NCBI GenBank assembly: GCA_014378525.1
Contig: JACMNL010000074.1
Span: 1-64,000 of the forward strand
DNA length: 64,000 bases
Source of the DNA: Bacteriovorax sp.
GTDB taxonomy: Bacteria; Bdellovibrionota; Bacteriovoracia; Bacteriovoracales; Bacteriovoracaceae
Direction of reading: 5' to 3'
The translations under genes were made by a program, and so were the position numbers. The notes below the pieces were generated by a model that did no database searches, was not told the origin of the DNA, and saw only the letters and a list, made by a program, of their open reading frames with translations. Shown here one piece after another: positions 8,291 to 16,983 of this stretch. Position 1 is the stretch's first letter, and each line of letters starts with the position of its first letter.

Positions 8291-9676
8291 ATGAAAACGT
8301 TTGATGTCGTTGTACTTGGTTCTGGTCCCGGCGGTTATGTAGCTGCTATCAGAGCAAGTCAGTTAGGTAAGAAAGTTGCGATCGTAGAAATGGATAAATT
8401 AGGCGGCGTGTGTCTTAACCGTGGTTGTATCCCAACTAAAGCAGTTTTAAAATCTGCTCACTCGGTTCACGAAATCGCTGATATGAAATCATATGGTATT
8501 GATGTGGAACTGAAAGGCCTTGACGGCTCTGTCGCTGTAAAACGCGCAACAGGAATCGCAGACCAGATGTCGAAAGGGATCGCGTTCCTAATGAAGAAAA
8601 ACAAAATCGAAGTCATTGTTGGGTTCGGTAAAATTAAAACTAAAACATCGCTTGAAGTGAAAACTGCAGCGGGTGTTGAAGAAATTACTTTCACAAATTT
8701 AATTGTAGCAAGTGGTGCACACTACAAAACTTTCCCTGGACTAGAGCACGACGGAAAACGTCTGATCGGAGCATGGGAAGCGATTAAAATGGAAACTCTT
8801 CCAAAATCAATCGGGATCATCGGGGCCGGAGCTATCGGAGTTGAGTTCGCTTACTTCTGGAATGCTTTCGGTGTAGACGTTCATATTTTCGAACTTCAAA
8901 AACATTTACTGCCAATTGAAGATGATGATTCATCTCTTGAAGTAGAAAGAGCTTACAGAAAATACGGAATCAAAATGAATCTTGGAATTGAAGGCGTTCG
9001 CGCAGTCAACAACGGGAAAGACGTTTCAATCTTCGCGAAAGTTGAAGGGAAAGAAACAGAATTTAAATTTGAAATGGGATTGATCGCTGTTGGTATGACA
9101 GGAAACATCGACAACATCGGACTTGAAGCAGTCGGTATCAAAACTGACCGCGGATTTATTTCAGTAAACCCAATGTACCAGACAAACGTTCCGAACATCT
9201 ACGCTATCGGTGACGTTTCAGGGCCGCCTCTTCTTGCACACGCAGCTTCTCACGAAGGAGTAACTGCAGCTGAGCATTTATCAGGATTACATCCTCACGC
9301 AATCGATAAAATGAACATTGCAGGGTGTACTTACTGCCAGCCTCAGGTTGCATCTGTCGGTTACACAGAAAGAGAATTGAAAGCAAAAGGAATCGAATAC
9401 AAAGTCGGCAAACTTCCATTCACAGCTAACGGTAAAGCGGTTGCTTCGAACGAGAAAGAAGGATTTGTTAAAACACTTATGGGAAAACACGGCGAGATGC
9501 TGGGCGCTCACATTGTTGGAGTTCAAGCGACAGAACTTATTCACGAGTACGTTCTCTTCAAAACAATGGAAGGAATTGACGAAGAAATTTTTGCAACAAT
9601 TCACCCGCATCCAACTCTTGGTGAGTGGTTAGGTGAATCGGTTCTATTGGCCAACAAGAGATCATTAAATTTTTAA
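8291..9676 (+). CDS. lpdA: dihydrolipoyl dehydrogenase (E3)
   Basis: A 461-residue flavoprotein that reoxidises dihydrolipoamide of 2-oxoacid dehydrogenase complexes with NAD+. Visible landmarks: FAD-binding GSGPGGYVAA at the N-terminus, the redox disulfide GGVCLNRGCIPTK (Cys41/Cys46), the NAD-binding GAGAIGVEFAYFW, the second FAD motif YAIGDVSGPP, and the C-terminal HPHPTLGEW with the active-site His. AAGGATT lies 8 nt before the ATG; a second ATG 4 bp upstream is out of frame. It is followed 30 bp later by the E2 gene, so the two are co-transcribed; no E1 gene is present beside them. Confidence 0.95.
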   Translation: MKTFDVVVLGSGPGGYVAAIRASQLGKKVAIVEMDKLGGVCLNRGCIPTKAVLKSAHSVHEIADMKSYGIDVELKGLDGSVAVKRATGIADQMSKGIAFLMKKNKIEVIVGFGKIKTKTSLEVKTAAGVEEITFTNLIVASGAHYKTFPGLEHDGKRLIGAWEAIKMETLPKSIGIIGAGAIGVEFAYFWNAFGVDVHIFELQKHLLPIEDDDSSLEVERAYRKYGIKMNLGIEGVRAVNNGKDVSIFAKVEGKETEFKFEMGLIAVGMTGNIDNIGLEAVGIKTDRGFISVNPMYQTNVPNIYAIGDVSGPPLLAHAASHEGVTAAEHLSGLHPHAIDKMNIAGCTYCQPQVASVGYTERELKAKGIEYKVGKLPFTANGKAVASNEKEGFVKTLMGKHGEMLGAHIVGVQATELIHEYVLFKTMEGIDEEIFATIHPHPTLGEWLGESVLLANKRSLNF

Positions 9677-9706
9677 TTTAGATAAAGTTACTAGGAGACT
9701 AAGTAC

Positions 9707-11335
9707 ATGAGACACGAAATCGTAATGCCCCAAATGGGAGAGTCAATTACAACCGGAACAATCACGAAGTGGCACAAAAATGTCGGTGATAAAATTGAAC
9801 TGGATGAAACGCTATTAGAAATTTCTACAGATAAAGTAGAATCAGAAATTCCTTCGCCAATCGGCGGGACAATTGTTGAAATTCTTTTTAAAGAAGGTGA
9901 CACAGTTGACGTGCAAAAATTAATTGCAGTAATTGAAGATGATCCGGCAGCAGTCGGTGGTTCTAAACCAGCAGCTAAATCTGCAGCGGCACCTGCTCCT
10001 GCGGCAGCAGCACCAGCAGCGACTTCAACTGGCTCAGGTGAGAGACATGAAATTGTTATGCCACAAATGGGAGAGTCAATCACAACTGGAACGATCACCA
10101 AGTGGACAAAGAAAGTTGGAGATAAAATCGATGTTGATGAAACATTATTAGAAATCTCGACTGATAAAGTTGAATCAGAAATTCCTTCTCCATACGCAGG
10201 AACTATTCTTGAATTACGTTTCAAAGAAGGCGACACTGTAGACGTTCAGACTGTTATCGCAGTTGTTGGTGAAGCAGGTGCAACTGCCTCTCCAAAAGCG
10301 GCAGCACAGCCAGCTCAAACTCAACAAGCAACAGTTAAGACTGCGACACCAGTTGCAGCAGCAGCTCCAGCACAATCACACGATGAAGGCGACAGATTCT
10401 ACACTCCACTTGTTAAAGCAATGGCCAAAGAAGCAGGCGTTCCACTTTCTGAACTTGCTAACCTTACTGGAACAGGCGCAGCTGGAAGAGTAAACAGAGC
10501 AGACTTCGAAGCCTACATTGCAGGCGGAAGAAAGTCGAAAGGACAAGCGGCACCAGCAGCAACAACTTCAACAGCATCTAAAGCATCTGCACCATCAGCA
10601 CCAGCATCTTTCACTCCAGCATTTGCTAAAGGCGAGAGAGTTGAAATCGTTCCGATGACAAACATCAGAAAAACGATTGCTAAAAATATGCAAGCCTCAA
10701 AATTAACTTCACCACACGTAAACTCAATCGATGAAATCGATATGACAAATCTTGTGAAGTTCAGAGAAGGATTCAAAAAACAATTTGAGAAAGAAGAAGG
10801 GTTCTCTCTTACTTACACTCACTTTATTTTATACGCTATCGTTCAGGCACTAAAAGAATTCCCGATCGTAAACTCATCAGTTGACGGCGATAACATCGTT
10901 TACAAAAAAGATATCAACCTTGGATGTGCTGTAGCAGTTCCTGTACAGGGTCTTGTTGTTCCGGTTATCAAAGGCGCAGACAATCTAAACCTTAGAGGAT
11001 TAGCTCGTGCACTAGATGTTCTTGTGACGAAAGCAAAAAACAAAAAACTTACGATGGAAGATATGTCTGGTGGAACTTATACCTTCACTAACAATGGTTC
11101 ATTCGGAATTCTGATTGCAACTCCGGTTATCCTTCAGCCACAAGTGGGGATCTTCTGTGTTGGGACAATTGCAAAACGTCCGGTTGTAACAAAAGACGAT
11201 GCAATTGCTATCCGTCAGATGATGTACGCGACTCATACATACGACCATAGAGTAATTGATGGAGATGTTGGATCTAAATTCCTACGTCACGTTGTGAACA
11301 CTCTACAGACTATGGATCCAGCAGGTTTATTCTAA
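9707..11335 (+). CDS. 2-oxoacid dehydrogenase E2 (dihydrolipoamide acyltransferase), two lipoyl domains
   Basis: A 542-residue E2 core protein. Two nearly identical lipoyl domains (about 1-78 and 113-188) each carry the lipoyl lysine in TDKVESE (Lys43, Lys154). Ala/Pro/Thr-rich linkers lead to an E3-binding domain (about 231-271, FYTPLVKAMAKEAGVP) and the catalytic domain (from about 308) ending with the acyltransferase motif YDHRVIDGD near residue 514. The MGESITTG opening resembles SucB and branched-chain E2 more than pyruvate E2, but substrate cannot be fixed without the E1. The stop overlaps the ATG of the next gene by one base (TAATG). Confidence 0.92.
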   Translation: MRHEIVMPQMGESITTGTITKWHKNVGDKIELDETLLEISTDKVESEIPSPIGGTIVEILFKEGDTVDVQKLIAVIEDDPAAVGGSKPAAKSAAAPAPAAAAPAATSTGSGERHEIVMPQMGESITTGTITKWTKKVGDKIDVDETLLEISTDKVESEIPSPYAGTILELRFKEGDTVDVQTVIAVVGEAGATASPKAAAQPAQTQQATVKTATPVAAAAPAQSHDEGDRFYTPLVKAMAKEAGVPLSELANLTGTGAAGRVNRADFEAYIAGGRKSKGQAAPAATTSTASKASAPSAPASFTPAFAKGERVEIVPMTNIRKTIAKNMQASKLTSPHVNSIDEIDMTNLVKFREGFKKQFEKEEGFSLTYTHFILYAIVQALKEFPIVNSSVDGDNIVYKKDINLGCAVAVPVQGLVVPVIKGADNLNLRGLARALDVLVTKAKNKKLTMEDMSGGTYTFTNNGSFGILIATPVILQPQVGIFCVGTIAKRPVVTKDDAIAIRQMMYATHTYDHRVIDGDVGSKFLRHVVNTLQTMDPAGLF

Positions 11336-11649
11336 TGAGTAAATTTTTTGCTCTAACTATTCTCGCAGTTCTCGCATCTTCATGTGCATCCCACCCCGAC
11401 GTACGTCAGGGGTTGGATGGAATCCATACCATCACTGTTCACGGTGAAGATATTAAGGACACTGAAAGTGATGCCAACAAACAGATCAAGTCATTCTGCA
11501 AGGACCAGGGGAAAATTCCTGATTACTTAAGCGATGACTCTTTCAAGGCAACGAATAAAGAAATCGATACAGACGCTCCGACTAAAATGTTTAAAAAAGC
11601 AGAGGCCGCAGCGACTGACGTAAAATTTAAATGTGTTGATAAACAATAG
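11335..11649 (+). CDS. small lipoprotein
   Basis: A 104-residue protein whose first 17 residues form a lipoprotein signal peptide ending in the lipobox LASSC, so it should be lipid-anchored. The mature part is hydrophilic, has two further cysteines (SFCKDQG, KFKCVDK) and no family I can name. It overlaps the E2 stop by one base, so translation is coupled to that gene, an odd pairing for an envelope protein. Confidence 0.7.
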   Translation: MSKFFALTILAVLASSCASHPDVRQGLDGIHTITVHGEDIKDTESDANKQIKSFCKDQGKIPDYLSDDSFKATNKEIDTDAPTKMFKKAEAAATDVKFKCVDKQ

Positions 11650-11658
11650 AAGGTAAAA

Positions 11659-11946
11659 ATGAAAACTCTAGCAGCTCTATTACTCTTAACTATTTCTGCA
11701 AGTGCTTCAGCTTATGTTCCACTTTACGACGTTCAACGTGTAGATGGTGCCGTTCAATTAACAATCACTAACGACAATGAAAACGTTCAAATATGTCACT
11801 ATAAGTTTTCATGGTTCGAAGGTTTAAACTACAAAAGATTCAACGGAAAGATCGCGCTCTTACCTGATGAAACAAAAGTTTTCGAAATTAAAAACGACCG
11901 CGCTGCCAGAGTTATGCATTTAACTGCTGATGTTGAGTGCGAATAA
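11659..11946 (+). CDS. small secreted protein of unknown function
   Basis: A 95-residue protein with a clear Sec signal peptide (MKTLAALLLLTISASASAYV). The rest looks like a small beta-sandwich with two cysteines (VQICHYKF and the C-terminal VECE). AGAAGG lies before the ATG. It continues the run begun by the preceding lipoprotein. No family recognised. Confidence 0.65.
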   Translation: MKTLAALLLLTISASASAYVPLYDVQRVDGAVQLTITNDNENVQICHYKFSWFEGLNYKRFNGKIALLPDETKVFEIKNDRAARVMHLTADVECE

Positions 11947-11955
11947 TCTATTTCA

Positions 11956-12852
11956 ATGTCTAAAAAAATCTCAGGTTTTACATTCATAAAAAATGGTCTG
12001 ACTCTCGGGTATCCAATACTCGAGAGCGTACTGTCTATTGAACCCATCTGCGATGAAGTGATTATCAATGTCGGCTTCGACGATAAAGATCTTCAAAAAG
12101 ACGACGGAACTTACGCTTACCTTAAAGAAAATCTGAAAGGTGATAAGTATAAATTCGTCACCAGCTGGTGGGACCCTTCAATCACTAAAAATGGTTTGAT
12201 CCTTTCACAACAAACCAATATCGCGCTTAAAGAATGCACAGGCGATTTCTGCATGTACATCCAGGGCGACGAATGTGTTCATGAAGATGATCTACCCGCC
12301 ATTGTAAAAGGCGTAGAAGAGATGGAAATAAATCCGGCCATTGATGGGTTGATTTTTAATTACATGCATTTTTACGGCAACGTCGACACGTATAAATACA
12401 CCCGCAACCTTTACCGTAGAGAAGTCCGCCTTGTGAGAAATCACAAAGGGATTAAGTCGTGGCTGGATGCTCAGGGCTTCCGTGCTGCTGATGATGCAAA
12501 AATAAAAGCGCGATTAATTACTGCCCGCATTTTTCATTACGGTTGGGCACGCGCTCAACAGGTCATGAAAAAGAAAATTCAGGTCTTCGATACTTTCTAT
12601 CATGGACAGGATCATGGAAGGCAAGAAGGAGTTCCGGAATTCCAATACCAGAGAAACTGGGGTCTTCGTAAATTTAAAAAGACTCATCCAAAAGTTATGA
12701 AGAACTGGATTGAAAAAAACAGAAATCCGATTGACCTTATGGCGCTTCAGCTGACACTTGACTGGAATGTTCCGGGACTGGTTTTTACCGATAGTATTGA
12801 AGCCGTGACGGGTTTTCGCTTAGGTGAATACAAAAACTATCGTAGAATTTAA
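11956..12852 (+). CDS. glycosyltransferase family 2-like protein
   Basis: A 298-residue protein with the start of a GT-A fold: ISGFTFIKNG, DEVIINVGFDD and, near residue 100, CMYIQGDECVHEDD, which occupies the position of the metal-binding DXD motif. The C-terminal half is basic and aromatic. It is a soluble protein without membrane segments and probably transfers a sugar to a lipid, polysaccharide or protein acceptor; neither donor nor acceptor can be told. It starts 9 bp after the preceding gene. Confidence 0.72.
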   Translation: MSKKISGFTFIKNGLTLGYPILESVLSIEPICDEVIINVGFDDKDLQKDDGTYAYLKENLKGDKYKFVTSWWDPSITKNGLILSQQTNIALKECTGDFCMYIQGDECVHEDDLPAIVKGVEEMEINPAIDGLIFNYMHFYGNVDTYKYTRNLYRREVRLVRNHKGIKSWLDAQGFRAADDAKIKARLITARIFHYGWARAQQVMKKKIQVFDTFYHGQDHGRQEGVPEFQYQRNWGLRKFKKTHPKVMKNWIEKNRNPIDLMALQLTLDWNVPGLVFTDSIEAVTGFRLGEYKNYRRI

Positions 12853-12915
12853 AAAAACGCACAAAATATCAAATAACATTTAGTGAACCCATATAGCTTT
12901 ACTTCAGAGGGATTT

Positions 12916-13794
12916 ATGGAGCATTTAGACCAGATTCAAAGAGCAGTCGACTACATTGAGGATCATCTTAATGATGACCTTCACGTCGATGTGATTTCGA
13001 AAGTGGCCGGATTCTCCAGATGGCATTTCCAGACAGTTTTTAGTGCAGCGGTAGGGGATTCATTAAAAGAATACATCCGCACACGCAGACTGACGAAGGC
13101 CATGAGTGAGCTCGGCACAGACAAACGTATTCTGGACATTGCTCTGGATGCAGGATTTGAATCGCAGGAATCATTTACCCGCGCATTCAAAAACATGTTT
13201 AAGGCGACTCCCGGTGAATGCAGAAAGGCCGGCATCAATCCCATGCACCTGAAGAAAATAAGAATCACTATTGAATATCTTGATCATCTATATGGAGGAA
13301 TAAATATGGAGCCTGTTTACAAATCAATCCCTGAAATGAAAATTGTCGGATGCCTCGGAAAATTTATTTCTGTTTTATCACCTGATAAAAATAACATGGT
13401 TGTGATCCCTGCTTTATGGCAGAGTTTTATGCCGAGACTTCATGAAGTCAAAAATGCAAAGTCGTCTGTGAATCTTGGCGTTTGTTATGAAGTTCTACCT
13501 GCAGAAGTATCACGCCCAGATGAATGCATGTATATGGCCGCGACTGAAGTGACAACGTTTGATAATGTTCCTGAAGGAATGAAGACTTTTACAATTCCTG
13601 CAGGTGAGTACGCGATTTTTACTCACAAAGGTCCATTAGATACTTTTGAGCATACGATGAACTATATCTACGGATCGTGGCTTCCAAAATCTGGAAAGAA
13701 GTTAAGACATGCGCCTGATATTGAATGGTATGATAAGAGATTTAAATTAAATGAAGCTGATTCGGAAATTGATGTCTACATACCTGTAGAATAG
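12916..13794 (+). CDS. AraC-family regulator with GyrI-like effector domain
   Basis: About 292 residues. The N-terminal 110 residues contain the two helix-turn-helix units of an AraC/XylS DNA-binding domain (VISKVAGFSRWHFQTVFSA and ILDIALDAGFESQESFTRAF). The C-terminal part (about 135-292) is a GyrI/Rob-type effector-binding domain, with PAGEYAIFTHKGPLD and the final WYDKRF...DVYIPVE signature. This Rob/BmrR-like layout usually senses lipophilic compounds and activates efflux or stress genes. The start at 12916 has an AGAGGGA ribosome site; a GTG at 12883 in the same frame does not. Confidence 0.85.
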   Translation: MEHLDQIQRAVDYIEDHLNDDLHVDVISKVAGFSRWHFQTVFSAAVGDSLKEYIRTRRLTKAMSELGTDKRILDIALDAGFESQESFTRAFKNMFKATPGECRKAGINPMHLKKIRITIEYLDHLYGGINMEPVYKSIPEMKIVGCLGKFISVLSPDKNNMVVIPALWQSFMPRLHEVKNAKSSVNLGVCYEVLPAEVSRPDECMYMAATEVTTFDNVPEGMKTFTIPAGEYAIFTHKGPLDTFEHTMNYIYGSWLPKSGKKLRHAPDIEWYDKRFKLNEADSEIDVYIPVE

Positions 13795-13907
13795 GAAAAG
13801 TGTAAGGTAAATTATCTTGAATTTTTTTTCAAAATGATAGGCTTTTACCACCCCTAAATCTGGCGGTGGCTAGAGCGTTTTAGAGGATTTGTATTAACCT
13901 AATTAAA

Positions 13908-13933
13908 CCCCTCTTATCACGAGGGTTTTTTTT
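13908..13933 (+). terminator. intrinsic terminator after AraC-type gene
   Basis: CCCTC/GAGGG stem (13909-13913 with 13921-13925) with a 7-nt loop, followed by eight T residues (13926-13933). It lies 114 bp after the regulator's stop codon and faces a minus-strand gene, so it ends plus-strand transcription. Confidence 0.8.
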
Positions 13934-13983
13934 ATTTGCGCTTTTAAATGTTTTATTTCGTTAGAATTTCAGAATTGAAATCA

Positions 13984-14976
13984 TTAAATATTTTTATAGA
14001 TCGTTAGATAATCATCCGCAGCTTTTTTCCAATCAAACATTTTCGATCTTTCAATCAAGCGTTGTTTCTTTTCCAGTGTGAAGTTTTTCATACCGGAAAC
14101 AAACACATCTCGCATATGTTCTGCTTCAAAGTTTTTAAAATAAAAAGCATCTTCACCACCGATTTCCGGCAATGATGTTTTATCAGAAATAAAAAGCGGC
14201 AACCCTAAACTCATCGCTTCCGCAACAGGAAGACCAAATCCTTCAAGCAGAGATGGAAATAAAAATGCCGAGGCATGATTGTAGTACCAGACCTTGTGAG
14301 CTTCATCGATTGTCCCAATCAGAAAAAATCTTTCCGATAGTCCTTCATCAATAATCCTTTTTTGCATCTCTTTAGCGTAAGCATGAAAAGTTGTACCAGC
14401 AATTACAATTTTATAATCAGGAACCAGTTTTAAAAAATCAATCAACACATGAAAGTTCTTTTTCGGAAGAACAGTACCGACTGAAAATAAAAAATTTCCA
14501 TCTGGTACGAATGCTGGTCTTTCGCCAGCTTTTCCCAACGAAATTCCGTTGTAAATCACCTGAGTTTTCGACTGATCAACGTTAAAGTTGCGGGCCACTT
14601 CTTCACCGGTAAACTTTGAAATAAAAGTAATCTTATCTGCACGATCGATTTTCTTCTGCATATTCATTCTGTAAAACTCACCGGTTCCATAGGAAGAATT
14701 TTCATTGAGCGCGTTTAAATCATGAATTGTCAGGATATATTTTGTCGTCGAAGACCACGGCATAAAAGGCGAGTCCTGATGAACAGCATGAAAGACATCA
14801 GACTTCGGAAGAATAAACGGAATTTTTTTCGCCAGCTTCTGGAATTTTCCGGGACGCCAGTACTGAAGATGAAGTGGACTCTTATCAAAATAAATTTTTA
14901 AATGCGCACAGAACTGCCCGAGACCCGAATAAGGATCTTTTATTTTTTCAAAATCAATGAGAATTTTTTTAGTCAT
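13984..14976 (-). CDS. GT4-type glycosyltransferase
   Basis: A 330-residue GT-B fold glycosyltransferase of family 4. The donor-binding half shows LFSVGTVLPKKNFHVLI, and the family EX7E motif appears as EGFGLPVAEAMSLGLP near residue 245. There are no membrane segments. Acceptor unknown; a nucleotide-sugar donor is implied by the family. Its start overlaps the stop of the upstream DJ-1-Nudix gene (ATGA), so it is translationally coupled to that protein. Confidence 0.85.
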   Translation of the reverse strand: MTKKILIDFEKIKDPYSGLGQFCAHLKIYFDKSPLHLQYWRPGKFQKLAKKIPFILPKSDVFHAVHQDSPFMPWSSTTKYILTIHDLNALNENSSYGTGEFYRMNMQKKIDRADKITFISKFTGEEVARNFNVDQSKTQVIYNGISLGKAGERPAFVPDGNFLFSVGTVLPKKNFHVLIDFLKLVPDYKIVIAGTTFHAYAKEMQKRIIDEGLSERFFLIGTIDEAHKVWYYNHASAFLFPSLLEGFGLPVAEAMSLGLPLFISDKTSLPEIGGEDAFYFKNFEAEHMRDVFVSGMKNFTLEKKQRLIERSKMFDWKKAADDYLTIYKNI

Positions 14977-15965
14977 AGTTTTTTTATCAAATCCACAAGA
15001 CCCATCGGATAAACGTTGGCACCTTCGGCCTTGATTTCATCCAGAGATCTCCAGACAGCTTTAGCAATAGAGTGCCCGCTTTCGTAAATATTGAAATCTG
15101 GTTTTGAATAAGCAGTTTCATCTACAAACTTCGCTTTGAAAACCATAATCACTTCGTGACCGTGACGTTCTTCGAAAGTAAAAATATTTTCGAATGATCC
15201 TAACAGTTCACCGACGACAACTTCTAAACTCAGCTCTTCCTGAATTTCTCTTTTTAGTGTGTAAGAACCTTGTTCTGCGAATTCAATACCGCCACCCAAT
15301 GGGCGATAGTAAGATTCTTTTTTAATTCTGTCGTAACCCTGGTGATATAAAAACTGACCTTTGGCATTTTCAAAAAGACCCAATGCCAGTGGACGAATTT
15401 TTTGTCCGTACTGGCCGCGGTAGTATTCTTTAATACCTGTTGCACGAATCGGATCGATCGCTTCAAGTCGTGCCGCTAATTCAACTGCGAACTCAATATG
15501 AGCTTCTGGACGAGCAGTGATGATGTTGTGATCAACGAAAAATTTCTCTTCAACAAATGTGACATCTTTAAAGTAAGAAGAAAGATGATCTTTTTGTTCA
15601 TTACCAAGTCCGTGGGCAATTGTTCTGTTTTTTATAACGCCGGCCTTTCCCAATAAAAAAGGCCCGGCACAGATTGCGGCAATCCATAATTTTTTATCGT
15701 TCGCTGCCTGAAGCAAACGATCAGAGTCGCCACAATCTTTTATTGAATCAAAATCACCACCGGGAACTAAAACCGCATGGCAATTTTCCAGTGATAAATT
15801 TTTAAATGATGAATGAGGTTTAATTACCATTCCGTTGCTCGCCTGGTGGTCTGAACCGTCAGGTGTTGCAAAGATGACTTGATATTTTTTTGCAAGTAGC
15901 TCTGTGGCCAGTGCAATCTCGAAAAAAATACATCCAGGATAGAGAAGGGCCACTACATTTTTCAT
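14973..15965 (-). CDS. DJ-1/PfpI - Nudix hydrolase fusion
   Basis: A 330-residue two-domain protein. Residues 1-170 form a DJ-1/PfpI class I glutamine-amidotransferase-like domain, with the nucleophile Cys99 in AAICAGPFLLGKAG and the conserved acidic residue in the first helix (FFEIALATE). Residues about 190-330 form a Nudix hydrolase with a complete Nudix box at 224-246 (GX5EX7REUXEE: GIEFAEQGSYTLKREIQEEL). The Nudix part should cleave a nucleoside diphosphate derivative; the DJ-1 part may act as a glyoxalase/deglycase or redox sensor. Coupled with a downstream glycosyltransferase, it may clear damaged or surplus nucleotide sugars; this is inference. Confidence 0.85.
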   Translation of the reverse strand: MKNVVALLYPGCIFFEIALATELLAKKYQVIFATPDGSDHQASNGMVIKPHSSFKNLSLENCHAVLVPGGDFDSIKDCGDSDRLLQAANDKKLWIAAICAGPFLLGKAGVIKNRTIAHGLGNEQKDHLSSYFKDVTFVEEKFFVDHNIITARPEAHIEFAVELAARLEAIDPIRATGIKEYYRGQYGQKIRPLALGLFENAKGQFLYHQGYDRIKKESYYRPLGGGIEFAEQGSYTLKREIQEELSLEVVVGELLGSFENIFTFEERHGHEVIMVFKAKFVDETAYSKPDFNIYESGHSIAKAVWRSLDEIKAEGANVYPMGLVDLIKKL

Positions 15966-15980
15966 ACGTAATCCTAAAAT

Positions 15981-16004
15981 TAAAAAGGCTCCCGAGGGAG
16001 CCTT
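15981..16004 (-). terminator. intrinsic terminator of endonuclease I gene
   Basis: An 8-bp perfect stem (AAGGCTCC at 15985-15992 with GGAGCCTT at 15997-16004) and 4-nt loop. On the minus strand it is followed by T residues (15981-15984), 7 bp after the stop of the endonuclease gene. Confidence 0.8.
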
Positions 16005-16010
16005 AAAATA

Positions 16011-16856
16011 TTAGAATTTATTAATATAGTTAGCAAGCTGAGGAATGTCGATAAATGGATTTCTGTTGTTCTGATATTTGTACACAAGCTCATTTCTAGC
16101 TCTTTCCGCATCATCAACAGGATCTAAATCATTCCATCTTCTTAAAACAGTTTCTTCAGCAGCTGGAATTTTTATTTTGTATCTTACAGAGAAGTAAAAT
16201 AGTGCGCGTGCAACGTTCCCTTTGTGCTCTGTAGGCGGCTCGAATAAATCTCCCGATCCGCCAGCAGCAGAAACACCTGACTTAGAAGCTGTACAATCAG
16301 TTTGCGCTAATTGACCACTGTCAGAAGAGATGTCTGCGAAGTCGTAGTTCCCTCTGATTGAGTTTGCACGTGAATCACTTGCGAACAAGTGGTTCAGGTC
16401 AGACTTTTGCATTTCAGTTGGGTACTGGCCTGTGAACTTTGACTGAGGCCATGTGTGCTCACAGTTTAGTTTATTTGAGTTTGGAATCGTGAAAGGCTTA
16501 ATGTCGTTACCTGTGAAAGTTTTTTCGCAGTAGACGTCTTTAATCGAGTACTGGCCGTTGTCGTTTTGAAGAGCGATGACACCGAATAGAACTTTTCTCG
16601 CTCCAGAATAACCAAGAACGATTTGCTGGTAACAGTCTTTTGCAGAAGTATCACAACCAAGTGTGTCTCTGCCGGAAGTTTTCTGGTGAGTAGAGTTTAG
16701 AAGTGTATTGATTTCTGCTTTTAGAGCGTCATCTTTAATAGATGCTGAAGAAATTTTTTGTACGAATGAATCCGTATAATAATTTGATTCTCCTGCGGCC
16801 TGGGCATTTGATACTAGAGCAAGGAGAAGAACAGTAAAGATTGTTTTCAAAATCAT
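16011..16856 (-). CDS. secreted endonuclease I (EndA/Vvn type), paralogue 1
   Basis: A 281-residue secreted non-specific nuclease with a signal peptide (first 20 residues) and a beta-beta-alpha-metal active site: CEHTWPQSKF with the general-base His, then DLNHLFASDSRANSIRG. The RRWNDLDPVDDAERARN segment near the C-terminus is also diagnostic. The six or so cysteines in the mature protein suggest periplasmic disulfides. It degrades DNA (and often RNA) outside the cytoplasm. AAGGGA precedes the ATG. A second copy lies just upstream on the same strand, and the gene ends at a strong terminator. Confidence 0.92.
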   Translation of the reverse strand: MILKTIFTVLLLALVSNAQAAGESNYYTDSFVQKISSASIKDDALKAEINTLLNSTHQKTSGRDTLGCDTSAKDCYQQIVLGYSGARKVLFGVIALQNDNGQYSIKDVYCEKTFTGNDIKPFTIPNSNKLNCEHTWPQSKFTGQYPTEMQKSDLNHLFASDSRANSIRGNYDFADISSDSGQLAQTDCTASKSGVSAAGGSGDLFEPPTEHKGNVARALFYFSVRYKIKIPAAEETVLRRWNDLDPVDDAERARNELVYKYQNNRNPFIDIPQLANYINKF

Positions 16857-16949
16857 TCCCTTTGTAAAAGTCGTTTTAGCAAAGGGAATGTAGATTACTT
16901 AATTAGGTGTGGCCAATGTAATGTATTAGGTAGAGCTACAAAATACTTA

Positions 16950-16979
16950 CACAATTTGTGAATTCCTTACTTGGAATTC
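16950..16979. repeat. adjacent palindromes between the two endonuclease genes
   Basis: Two dyads lie side by side: CACAA-T-TTGTG (16950-16960) and GAATTCC...GGAATTC (arms 16960-16966 and 16973-16979). They sit just downstream of the first endonuclease gene to be transcribed and upstream of the second. Neither has a T-run, so they may be operators or mRNA-end structures. Confidence 0.4.
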
Positions 16980-16983
16980 CGTG

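Noticed and set aside
9691-10236. 181-codon ORF on the minus strand over the E2 gene
   Set aside because: It mirrors the Ala/Pro-rich lipoyl-linker codons of E2, has repeated low-complexity sequence and no ribosome site; an antisense shadow.
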